The notes under the pieces were generated by a model that was given only the letters and a program-made list of their open reading frames with translations, ran no database searches and was not told where the DNA came from. Below, one piece after another: positions 17,930 through 26,900 of a stretch of DNA of 64,000 nt (position 1 is its first letter; each line of letters starts with the position of its first letter). The DNA is from JAEUIV01 sp033763795. Lineage in GTDB: Bacteria; Planctomycetota; Phycisphaerae; Phycisphaerales; UBA1924. The DNA is taken from positions 1 to 64,000 of the forward strand of contig JANRJV010000004.1 of assembly GCA_033763795.1 (NCBI GenBank), written 5' to 3'. Both the position numbers and the translations under genes were made by a program.

Positions 17930-19807
17930 ATGAATCGTGCGCACCGGGTTCTCCGCCGCGGCTGTTTGGGCGTCGCTCTGGTCACTCTGTGGCAAGCGGG
18001 GGCCGCGGGCCCGGCGCTCGCGAAGATCACGATCGCCGACCTGGCGCCGCCCAACGCGGTGGTGGTCGCGGGCTGCGACGACTCGCGCGCGATGTACGAG
18101 GCGTACGAGCGTTCCGGGCTCAAGGCGATCTTCAGCGATCCGCGGTTCAGGACCTGGTTCGAGAAGCACTCGAAGGAGACCTTCGAGCAGATGGCCGGGG
18201 ACCTCGAGGGGTTCGGGCTCAAGCTCGAGGACTTCAAGCGCCCCGCGGGCGCGCTGGGCGTGGCGGCGTGGATCCCCGAGCTGACGAACGAGGAGCTCGC
18301 CGCGGACGGCGGCCCGGACGCGCGGAGCGCCGCCGAGTTCGTGATGATGGCGGACTTCGGTGAGGACGCGGCGGCGATGGACGAGGCGTTCGTCCGCGCC
18401 CTGACGAAGGGGCAGGAGCAGAACAAGCTCCAGATCTCCGACTGGCGGCACGGTGAGATCGAGGTCCGGACCTACTCCTTCGTTGCCGGGGGAGAGGAAG
18501 AGGGCGACCTCGAGGTCCTGGGGCAGCGCGACGCCTTTGCGCCCAAAGAGGTGCACTACGCCAGGCACGGCGAGTTCCTGCTGCTCTCGAGCGAGAAGCA
18601 AGCAATGGAGCGCTCGCTGGACCGCGTCGGGGGCGAGGCCGGGCCCTCGATCCGGGAGAACGCGACGTTCCAGCGGGCGGTCGGCAAGCTGGACGAGCCG
18701 CAGTTCTACGCGGCGTATCTGTCCGCGCCGGGCCGCGAGTTCTTCGACAAGATGATCAACAACCCGCTGATGCAGGACGAGGAAGCGAACGTCTTCGCCA
18801 AGTCTGTGCCGGGCGTCGCGACGGCGCTGGGCCTGAACGAGGTGCAGGCGGCGTCCTTCGGGTTCAACTTCGCGCCCGAGTCGGGCATGATGGAGCAGCG
18901 GTTCGCCGCCCTCGTGCCCAACAAGACCGGGCTGGTCGCGCTGTTCGACGCGCCCTCGATCCGCTTTGCGCCCCCCTCGTTCATCGGGCCCGACGTGCAG
19001 AGCGTGACGATGCTGCAGTTCAATCTCGGCGGGCTGATCCCGCTGGTGAACCAGGTCGTGGCCAAGCTGCCCGAAGAGCTGCGGGCGCAGTCGGAGGGCA
19101 TGGTGATGGGCGTGGCGATGGCGGCCGGGCCCATTCTCGCGAACCTGGGCCCCGAGATCACCGGCGCGTCGCGGCTGGTGAAGCCCTTCGGCGCCGCCAG
19201 CCAGGAGCAGCTGTGGGCGCTGCGGGTGAAGGACGCGAACGTTCTTCAGCAGGCGCTCGCCGGCCTGTTCCCCTCGATGGGCTTTGAGAGCCGGGACTTC
19301 CAGGGGAACCAGATCTGGTCGCCCGCCGCGGGCGGCATGATGCCCGCGGAGATCGCCGTGGCGATCGGGTTCGGCCATCTTCTGGTGGGCCCGCCGGGGT
19401 TCGTCGAGGATGCGCTGCGTCAGGGCGGGGCGGGCGAGGCGCAGAAGCTCGCCGACGAAGCGGGCTTCAAGCAGGCGGTCGGCACGCTGGGCGAGAAGGG
19501 CATCGGCTACTCGTTCAACCGGATCGCCGACTCGCTGCGCTATCTCGACTGGACCGCGCGCAACCACGAAAAGATCGTGGACGAGCAGATGAAGGAGATC
19601 TTCGGCGAGATGCCCGCGACGGACGAGGAAGAGCGGGCGATGCGCGACGAGACGCGCCGGGCGCTGATGGAGTCGACGCCCGGCTGGATGCGCGAGCCCC
19701 TGCCGATCGATGTCGTGCTCGAGCACGTCGGGGATTCGGTCACCGAGTGGCGCTCGACCGCCGACGGGTTTGAGGGCGAGGTCCTGATCCTGCGCAAGCA
19801 GCAGTAA
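17930..19807 (+). CDS. Large secreted hypothetical protein
   Basis: 625 residues with a signal peptide (about 1-32). No known domain is recognised. The body alternates helical and strand segments. It contains repeated phrases of a type seen in planctomycete proteins that report on mutual exclusion of subunits (for example LAPPNAVVVAGCDDSRAM near the N-terminus and FGHLLVGPPGFVEDALR near 490), suggestive of a duplicated fold, but this is only a visual impression. It starts 91 bp after the protease gene and may be cotranscribed, which would fit an envelope function. Confidence 0.78.
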   Translation: MNRAHRVLRRGCLGVALVTLWQAGAAGPALAKITIADLAPPNAVVVAGCDDSRAMYEAYERSGLKAIFSDPRFRTWFEKHSKETFEQMAGDLEGFGLKLEDFKRPAGALGVAAWIPELTNEELAADGGPDARSAAEFVMMADFGEDAAAMDEAFVRALTKGQEQNKLQISDWRHGEIEVRTYSFVAGGEEEGDLEVLGQRDAFAPKEVHYARHGEFLLLSSEKQAMERSLDRVGGEAGPSIRENATFQRAVGKLDEPQFYAAYLSAPGREFFDKMINNPLMQDEEANVFAKSVPGVATALGLNEVQAASFGFNFAPESGMMEQRFAALVPNKTGLVALFDAPSIRFAPPSFIGPDVQSVTMLQFNLGGLIPLVNQVVAKLPEELRAQSEGMVMGVAMAAGPILANLGPEITGASRLVKPFGAASQEQLWALRVKDANVLQQALAGLFPSMGFESRDFQGNQIWSPAAGGMMPAEIAVAIGFGHLLVGPPGFVEDALRQGGAGEAQKLADEAGFKQAVGTLGEKGIGYSFNRIADSLRYLDWTARNHEKIVDEQMKEIFGEMPATDEEERAMRDETRRALMESTPGWMREPLPIDVVLEHVGDSVTEWRSTADGFEGEVLILRKQQ

Positions 19808-19844
19808 GGCGGACGCGCGGCCGGGCGCCGGGCGGGGGCGGCGG

Positions 19845-20555
19845 CTAGCGCCGCTCCGCCAGACGGGCGGTCATGCTCTCAGTCAGGTCGAGCCGGGCCG
19901 GAGCCGCGCCGGGCGTGGGCTGGTCGCGCCAGGCAATCGCCACGTCCACGTCGAAGAGGTGCAGCAGCGAGTGCAGATGCTGCTCGATGCTCCGGCGGGC
20001 GCTCTCGATGTACTTGGCCTCGCTGCGGCGGAAGAGCTCGGACGCCTGCTCCTGCGCGGCCTGCATGAGCGCGCGCTGCGTGTCGGCGTTCATGGGGATC
20101 ACGTCGACGAGCCCGAGGATCCGGCCCGCCTGGATGTCGTACGGGGCGACGTCGGTCAGCCGCAGGGCGCCCTCGATGACGGGGAGGATGACCCGGTAGC
20201 GGGCGCGGTCGTTCCCGGGGCCCACGGGGTCCAGCAGCTCGACATCGCCGGGCCGGAGCAGGCTCAGATCGACGAAGTACTGCTTCTCGAAGTTGAAGAT
20301 CATGGCGATCTTCGCCTGCGAGAGGAGGATCGGGGGCACCCACGCCCAGCCGCGGGTGCTGGTGGCGATTTCCTTGGCGTGGACCTCGAGCCCGACGATC
20401 TTGCCCACGGCGCGGATCCGTTCGGCGACGGTGTGCATCCGCACCTCGGTCACCGGGGCGGCGGCCGCCTTGCGACGGATGAGAAGCAGCAGCACCGCCA
20501 CCATGAGGACACCGGCCAGAAGGCTGACGAATACGAGGGCGAGGGTCTGCGTCAT
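19845..20555 (-). CDS. DUF4230 domain protein, single-pass membrane anchor
   Basis: 236 residues with one N-terminal membrane segment (about 6-27) followed by basic residues and an outside domain. The region from about 37 to 200 (TVAERIRAVGKIVGLEVHAKEI, then KIAMIFNFEKQYFVDLS and LPVIEGALRLTDVAPYDI) fits DUF4230, whose function is unknown. A TAGAAT hexamer near 20696 on the same strand is a possible -10 box with a leader of about 135 nt. It converges with the large secreted gene ending at 19807. Confidence 0.78.
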   Translation of the reverse strand: MTQTLALVFVSLLAGVLMVAVLLLLIRRKAAAAPVTEVRMHTVAERIRAVGKIVGLEVHAKEIATSTRGWAWVPPILLSQAKIAMIFNFEKQYFVDLSLLRPGDVELLDPVGPGNDRARYRVILPVIEGALRLTDVAPYDIQAGRILGLVDVIPMNADTQRALMQAAQEQASELFRRSEAKYIESARRSIEQHLHSLLHLFDVDVAIAWRDQPTPGAAPARLDLTESMTARLAERR

Positions 20556-20714
20556 GCAGGGTTGTTCCGGGGCGTGCGTCGGGGATTCCGGCGAGCCGGG
20601 GCCCGGCGCTCACGAAGTGCCGAACTGGCGTCGAGCAGCGGGCGGGCCCGTGACACTCACGGGCCGAGGGGCGGCCTGAATCGCCGACCAGGCGATTCTA
20701 GGGCTCGCGGGGGG

Positions 20715-21401
20715 TCAGCCCTTGGCCGGGGCCACTTGGGGCTGGGGCGCCGAGGCCGGGGCGCGGCCTGAGTCGCCCCCGGGGACCACGCCGACCTCGA
20801 AGGCCCGGATGAAGCAGTGGCCGCTGATGCAGGCGAGGATCCCCAGGCAGAACGCCGAGATGATCGCGACGGGAATCAGGAGGATCGGCGAGATCCCCAG
20901 CAGCACGCCGCGCGGCCCGGGCAGGGCGATTACAGCGAGAGCCGCGAGGATCGGCGCTCCGGCGACGATGCCCCGGGTCAGCAGCCCGGTCGAGCGTGCC
21001 GGCTGACGCGTGAGGACGGCGAGGCCCGAGAGACCGATAAGGGCGACCCCCGCCGCGAGCCGGGCGAGAAGCAGCGGGACGATGTTGATTCCGGCGAGGA
21101 CGTCGGGGGCGGTGAGCTGGCCGCGCATCGCGGCGGCGATCATCTGGGGGTTCGAGAGGGCTGCGGCCGCGGCCACGATCCCGCCCGTGCAGAGCAGCGA
21201 GAGAGCGGGCCCCGAGGGCAGTCGGTGCAGAGCCGTGAGGGCGCCGGTCAGTCCGACGACGAGGACCACGACCTCAAAGGCGAGGAAGTACCAGCGGCTG
21301 CCCGAAGCGGCGAGCGCCACGCCGCCGAGCGCCGAGAGAAACACGACGGCGCAGGTGAGCAGCGCCGGGAGTGCGATCGTGCTGGGAAGTCGCGTCTGCA
21401 A
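20715..21401 (-). CDS. Polytopic membrane protein of unknown function
   Basis: 228 residues with about six hydrophobic segments separated by short loops, and a short polar Pro/Ala-rich tail. I recognise no family. No ATG or GTG is available near the first hydrophobic segment; the TTG at 21401 gives a normal protein start (MQTRLPSTIALP). TAGGCT (21409-21414) ends 7 nt before it, as at other genes here that may have leaderless mRNAs. It sits 76 bp downstream of the diguanylate cyclase gene. Confidence 0.7.
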   Translation of the reverse strand: MQTRLPSTIALPALLTCAVVFLSALGGVALAASGSRWYFLAFEVVVLVVGLTGALTALHRLPSGPALSLLCTGGIVAAAAALSNPQMIAAAMRGQLTAPDVLAGINIVPLLLARLAAGVALIGLSGLAVLTRQPARSTGLLTRGIVAGAPILAALAVIALPGPRGVLLGISPILLIPVAIISAFCLGILACISGHCFIRAFEVGVVPGGDSGRAPASAPQPQVAPAKG

Positions 21402-21408
21402 GCGGAAG

Positions 21409-21414
21409 AGCCTA
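21409..21414 (-). promoter_or_regulatory. -10-like TAGGCT, 7 nt from a TTG start codon
   Basis: On the minus strand TAGGCT is followed by CTTCCGC and then TTG. The gap is too short for a ribosome site, so a leaderless mRNA is suggested. An AGG within the hexamer region could instead act as a weak ribosome site. Confidence 0.35.
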
Positions 21415-21477
21415 CCTGAGGCGGGGTGTTGCCCGCGGAAACACCGGTTCGCGAGGGCGGAAACCGCCCGGGCTTGA

Positions 21478-22608
21478 TTACGCGGCCCGGGCGCTGGAGT
21501 TCGCGGAAGCCTGGCTCGTCGGCGGGGGCGACTGACCCGCCACCGGCTTCGCGGGGGACGCCGCCGCCTCGGGCGACCAGACGGACGTCTGGCTCCGCCC
21601 GCCCCGCTTGGAGGCATACAGAGCCTCGTCGGCGAGCCGACGGAGGTGCTCGGGCCCGGTGGCACGGTGCTCGCCCGCGCACGCGATCCCGATGGAGAAC
21701 GTGGGCCACTGGCCGGGAATTCCCAGGGCGTGCGGGCTGCGGGCGAAGAGGTCGCCCAGTCGGCGGGCCACGGCCCGGGCCTCGGTCGAGGACGTTTCGC
21801 GGAGGACGATGAGGAACTCGTCGCCCCCCAGCCGGGCCGCGAGGTCGCCGCCGCGCAGCTGCGAGCGCATGACCTCGCCCGCGGCCCGCAGGGCGCGGTC
21901 CCCGGCGTCGTGGCCGCAGGTGTCGTTGAGCTGCTTGAAGAAGTCCATGTCGACCGCGAGGGCGGCCAGCTCTTCGCCCGCGGCGGCGGCGGAGGTCCAC
22001 GCGTCCTCGAACGCCTGGTCGAACCCGCGACGGTTCAGCAGGCCCGTCAGCTCGTCGGTGTGCGAAAGCTTCTGAAGTTCGGCGACGGCGGCCCGGGTCC
22101 GGCGCTGCACGCGCGCGTCGAGCTCGCGCCGCAGCTGCGCCGCCTCGAGGCGGTCGCGGTGGGCCGAGAGAACGGCGGCGTGGATCGCGCGGGCGAGCTC
22201 GGACAGCTCGTGATCGTCCCCCTGCGCCAGCAGCACGGAGAAGCGGTGCTCACGGTCGACCTTGGCGACATTGGTGAGACACTCGGCGAGCCAGCGGCGG
22301 TCGGCCTGAGCGCGCCACTCGGGCATCAGCACCAGCAGCAGCGCCAGCAGTGAACCGGCGGCGAATCCCACGGGGAGCGACAGCAGCACCGCCGCCCGCG
22401 TCTGCATGCCCGCGGCGTCGCCGTAAAGAGCGGCGGCGCCGGTCACGACCGAGACTCCGAGGATGAGCAGGATCGCGCGGCCCCAGACCGGCAGCCTGCG
22501 CCAGTGCCGGGGAGTGGCGCGCCCCGCCGACGCGCCCTCCGGCGTGCTCACGCCGGCCGAGGCGTCGGGCTGTTCGGGCGCCGGAGTGGAGCGGTCGATG
22601 GCGGTCAT
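21478..22608 (-). CDS. Membrane-bound diguanylate cyclase (GGDEF)
   Basis: 376 residues. Two membrane segments (about 44-63 and 72-95) lead into a helical linker and a GGDEF domain from about 175 to 345. The catalytic GGDEF is at 261-265, with the DELTGLLNRR opening at 185-194. An intact I-site, RGGD (252-255), lies five residues before it, so product inhibition by c-di-GMP is expected. The enzyme makes c-di-GMP from two GTP. The window also encodes an HD-GYP protein that could degrade this messenger. The last 30 residues are low-complexity. Confidence 0.92.
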   Translation of the reverse strand: MTAIDRSTPAPEQPDASAGVSTPEGASAGRATPRHWRRLPVWGRAILLILGVSVVTGAAALYGDAAGMQTRAAVLLSLPVGFAAGSLLALLLVLMPEWRAQADRRWLAECLTNVAKVDREHRFSVLLAQGDDHELSELARAIHAAVLSAHRDRLEAAQLRRELDARVQRRTRAAVAELQKLSHTDELTGLLNRRGFDQAFEDAWTSAAAAGEELAALAVDMDFFKQLNDTCGHDAGDRALRAAGEVMRSQLRGGDLAARLGGDEFLIVLRETSSTEARAVARRLGDLFARSPHALGIPGQWPTFSIGIACAGEHRATGPEHLRRLADEALYASKRGGRSQTSVWSPEAAASPAKPVAGQSPPPTSQASANSSARAA

Positions 22609-22766
22609 GCGAGCCCCGCGACCCGGGGCGCGGCGACAAGCCGGTGCGGGTCGGCGAAGGTCGATCGGTCCGACCCGGGCCGGGCCTTGGAGCTCGCCCC
22701 GCGCGCACGGACGGCCCGCTGCAGGCCGCGCCAGTCAGGGGGGAAACTCACGTCCGAGAAGCAGGA

Positions 22767-23309
22767 TCACCGCAGCGCGATCGCGGCGGGGCTCGCCGCG
22801 CCACGCAGCGACCGGGCCAGCGCGGCTGCCCCGAAGAACGCGGCGGCGTAGCAGACGTCGCCCGCCAGCGTGTACTTGAAGAAGGGCAGGGCGGCGACGA
22901 AGCAGCGCACGAGGCCGTCGACCGTCAGGCCGTACGACCCGGTGAGCCAGACGGCGAAGTTGGTCACGACGAAGAAGAGGCTCGCCGAGGCGAGGGCTCC
23001 CGCGGCGACCGCCGGGACGCCCGGGCGACGCTGGATGAGTCGCCCGAGGAACGCCGAGGCGATGAACGAGCCGTAGACCGCGGCCATGAGGGCGGGGTTG
23101 TAGAAGCCGATGAGCGCGTCGGAGACGAGCATCGCCGCGACGGGAACGGCGCACGCCGCGACTCGGGAACGGAACAGGAACCCGGCGAAGAGCGCCGCGG
23201 CGCCGACGGCGGCGAAGTTGGGCGCCGCGTCCACCAGCCGTGAACCGGCCGCGACCGCGACCAGCAGGACGAAGATTCCGGCGCAGACAAGAGCGGGGCG
23301 TTGATTCAT
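22767..23309 (-). CDS. DUF6580-type putative transport protein
   Basis: 180 residues with five or six hydrophobic segments. The pattern PNFAAVGAAALFAGFLF near residue 30, then AMLVSDALIGFYNP, fits the DUF6580 family of membrane proteins that resemble substrate-binding (S) components of ECF vitamin transporters. The substrate is unknown. The ATG at 23309 is chosen because the frame upstream of it lacks hydrophobic character. It starts 54 bp after the DUF4430 gene on the same strand, which suggests a joint function. Confidence 0.75.
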   Translation of the reverse strand: MNQRPALVCAGIFVLLVAVAAGSRLVDAAPNFAAVGAAALFAGFLFRSRVAACAVPVAAMLVSDALIGFYNPALMAAVYGSFIASAFLGRLIQRRPGVPAVAAGALASASLFFVVTNFAVWLTGSYGLTVDGLVRCFVAALPFFKYTLAGDVCYAAAFFGAAALARSLRGAASPAAIALR

Positions 23310-23363
23310 GGTCGGCTCGCGGACGCAAACACGCCGGGCGTTGGCCCGGGCGCACACCTTCGG

Positions 23364-23876
23364 TCAGTCTTTCCCGGGCTCGGCCCATCCGTACGGGGCG
23401 AACCGCCACTCGATGGTATCACCTGCCGCCACCTCGCTCACCGCGAAGGAAGCCTGCCCGGCTTTCCCCGCGACCTTGAAGAGCCAGTTGCGGCTGGACG
23501 CCCCGCCGCCCTCGTTGGCCAAGCCGTCGATGCTGGTCAGCAGGGAGCGCTCGCCCGTTCCCTTGGCCTCGTAGGCCAGCCGGGAGGGGCCCGAGAGGCC
23601 CGCCGCGTGGTCCAGCACGCCCTTGACCGTCATGCCGGGGGTCCAGGGGATCTGCTTCCAGCGCTTGGAGACGCTGTCCGAGTACTCGACCAGCAGCTCG
23701 ACCTGCTTGGCGTCCCCGCCGACGGCGGGGCCCCGGGAGGGGGAGTCTCCCGAACCCGTCTGGGCCAGGACCGCCGAGAGCAGTGGGAAGGCGAGCAGCG
23801 CCGCCGCGACGATCACGGCGCGACGCGAGAGCGAGAAGCCGCGTGCGGGCGCGGCTGCCGGGAGTGTCTCAGGCAT
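23364..23876 (-). CDS. Secreted DUF4430 (transcobalamin-like) protein
   Basis: 170 residues. A basic N-terminus and hydrophobic segment (about 18-38) export the protein. The rest (about 58-165) fits DUF4430, a domain related to the C-terminal part of transcobalamin: MTVKGVLDHA, SIDGLANE, then SSRNWLFKVAGK and a closing AGDTIEWRF. DUF4430 proteins are often secreted or surface-bound, and cobamide binding is suspected in some. GGAGG lies 7 nt before the ATG at 23876, deciding against the ATG at 23891. It is placed between the PQQ-propeller gene (32 bp) and the DUF6580 gene. Confidence 0.8.
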   Translation of the reverse strand: MPETLPAAAPARGFSLSRRAVIVAAALLAFPLLSAVLAQTGSGDSPSRGPAVGGDAKQVELLVEYSDSVSKRWKQIPWTPGMTVKGVLDHAAGLSGPSRLAYEAKGTGERSLLTSIDGLANEGGGASSRNWLFKVAGKAGQASFAVSEVAAGDTIEWRFAPYGWAEPGKD

Positions 23877-23908
23877 GGAACGGACCTCCATCAAGTCTGG
23901 CGGCGTAG

Positions 23909-26900
23909 TCACGGAACGGGCTGCCCCGGCGCGGGCGCGGGCTCGGCCCCGGCGGCGGGCGCGGGGGGGGCCGGGGGCACCGGGGGCGCGGGGGCGACCG
24001 CGGCATCTTCCGGCGGAATGTCGACGACCAGCGTAATGGATCCGGCGCTGATCAGCAGCTTGCCTTCGAGCAGCGCGAAGGGGCCCGGCGAAGTCGGGCT
24101 GCCGACTTCCACCAGGCCGCGCGAGAGCAGCTTCATGGACGGCAGGTCGTAGAGGTTGATGTGGAGGGCCGCGAGCCCGGGGTCCGCGCTCTCGGGCGCG
24201 GGGCTGACCGTGACCGCCTTCGTGCGCGCGACGCCCGCGAAGTAGGTCAGGTCGTCGCGCTCGCGTTCGTCGATGCCCACAAGCGAGCCCGAGCGGTCGT
24301 AGAGGGCGAGCCCGATGCGCGTGGCGACGGCGGTGCCCTCGCCCAGCTCGCGGACGCGGATCCCGCCGAAGCCGGCGTCGAGGCGGTCGCGCGTGTCCAG
24401 CCCGCCGACGCGGAGCGCGCCGGTCTCGCTGTCGATCTGGTAGAGCGCGCCGTCGCCGCCCCGCACGATGACGCGGCCCGGCAGGGCCCACCCGGAGTTC
24501 GACGCGGCGATGCCCTTGGCCTCGGCGCTCCAGCGTTCGCGGCCGCGGTACGCGTCGAGCGCGACGACCGACGAATCGAGCCCGACGAGCGCGAACCCCT
24601 CCGGGGAGAGCCTCGTCCAGCGGACGCGCGAGCGCGCGTCGTAGCGGAAGATGGTCTGCCCCGTTCGCGCGTCGAGGGCCAGCACCACCGCGGGCATGGG
24701 GGTGCCGGCGTGGGGGTCGTCGAACTTCGCGGCGGGGTCGATGGGCCCGTCCGCGCCGCCGACGAGAAGCGTGCCGCCTTCGAGGGCCGCGTCGTGCAGG
24801 CGCGGAACGGTGGTGCCGCGCTGCCAGAGGACCCGCCCCGAGGACAGATCGATGCCGATCGCGCGGCCGGTCATGTCGAGCAGCACCAGCGTCTGATGAT
24901 CGACGAAGGCGTTGACCTGGTCGACGGGCACGCGCTGGTTCAGCGGCGTGTCGATGACGGGGGCGGTGTCGGCCTGCGGATCGTCGGGATTGCCGTCGAA
25001 GGGCCCGGGGGCGAAGTGCGAGCGGAAGGGGGCCGACTCCCAGCGGACGCGGCCGGTCGCGCGGTCGCGGCAGATCACGACGTGGTCCGGCCGGTTGTGC
25101 CCGCGGTCCTCCCGCGCGAAGTAGGCGCCCGAAGCGTCGAGCCAGAGGAAGTACTCGTCGCGGACGCCGCCCCAGACCTTCTCGGGAAGGCCGGGCCCGG
25201 TGACGCGGAAGAGCGCCAGCTCGTTGTCGGTGGAGAGCATGACGATCTCGTCGGTGACGGGGCCGCCGGTCTCTTCGAACAGGGGCTCGGCGATGCCCCA
25301 GCCCAGGAGCGGTATCGACGCGGTCGCCTGCGTGCCGATGCGGGGCAGCCGGGCCCGCGCGTCGAGGATCTGCCGGAGTTCCTGGACCAGCGAGCCCGGG
25401 TCCAGCGGGGCGCCCTGCTCCGTGAGCATCATGCCGGGGTGCTCACGCTCGAACTCTTCGAGCGTGCGGAGCGCCGGGTGGACGAGCCCGGTGCGCGCGA
25501 GCTCGCGGACGAGGCGCCCCGTCAGCTCTCCCAGGAGCGCATCGCCCGGGTCCAGGGCGAGGCGTGCGGCGGCCAGACCCTCTTCGAGCGACTGGGCCGC
25601 GAGACGAGGCCGGCCCTGCGTCGTGAACCGGGCGGAGGCTTCCAGCCAGGCCCTCACGGACGCCCGCGCGACGGGATACCGCCGCGCCACGGCCTCGAAG
25701 GGTTCGGGCGCGAGCTCCTCCACAAGACCGGCCAGCATCCGCTCGGCCTCGGCCTGATACACGTCGTACAGAACGCGCCCCTCGCTCTGGATCAGGCGGC
25801 GCAGGCGCCGCGTCGCTTCGAACGACGCCGCGACGGACGTGTCGCCCGCGACATACCGCGTGTCGGCGAACTCCGGCGCGTCGAGGATCGCCTGGTAGGC
25901 CTCGACGGCCCTCCCCCACTGCTGCTGCGCCTCCCGGACACGGCCCAGCGCGAGCTGGTACGCGACGCGCTCCGCGGGGCCCGTCGCGCAGCGGTCGAGG
26001 CGCTCGACGAGCGATGTCCGCAGCGGGAGCTCGAGCGGGGCGGCGGCCGAGTCGGGCCCGGGCTCGATCATCGCGAGCACGGCGGCGAAGAGGGCGCGCT
26101 GATGGTCGCGCGAGCGGGGGTTGAGGGGGTCCGCCTCGATGCCTGCGAGCGCGCGGTCCACCGCCGCGAGTATCTCGCCGGGCTTGCCCGCGCGGTGCGC
26201 GAGCTCGGCGAAGGTGATCGCCGCCTGGGCGTCGGGCGGGTCGGCGTTCATGCGCTCGCGCAGCAGCTTTTCCGCGACCTCCCACACGAGATAGGTGTGG
26301 ACCTCGCGGTCGTCCACGACGATGAGCTGGCCCTCGAGCGGGAGGACGTTGCCGGGTTTGTCGAGGGTGACGGCGAAGTCCGCGGGCTCGCCCGCGCGGG
26401 CCGGGTCGTAGACCTCCACGCCGTCGAGCGTCGGGACCATCAGCGACGAGCCGAAGGGCAGCACGCGGCCACGGATCTCCGACGCGTCCAGCGAGAGGAC
26501 GTTGCGCGTCTCGACCGCCGGGCCGAAGTCCGCGAGCTTGCCCGAGACGATGCGCCTGGAGCCGACTCCGATGAGCCAGTCGCCGGCGATCAGCAGGTAT
26601 TCGGGCCCGCCGAAGCGGCTGGCCGGACAGCGCCCGACGATGGCGCCGGTGGCGGCGTTGAGAGCGACGATGCTCGCCTGCTCGCCGCCGCCCTCGAAGC
26701 CCGACGTAGCGACGAAGTACATGATGCCGTCCGAAACGACGGGCGCGTTGGATTCCCAGGGCTGGTCGGGCCTGCCGACCGCCTGCTGACCGGACTGCAG
26801 GCGGCGGATCCAGCGCAGGCGTCCGGTCGCGCTCTCGAAGCAGGCTGCGAAGCCCATCCGGTGCGTCGAGAGCACGAGCCCGTCGTGCAGGAGCGGGGCT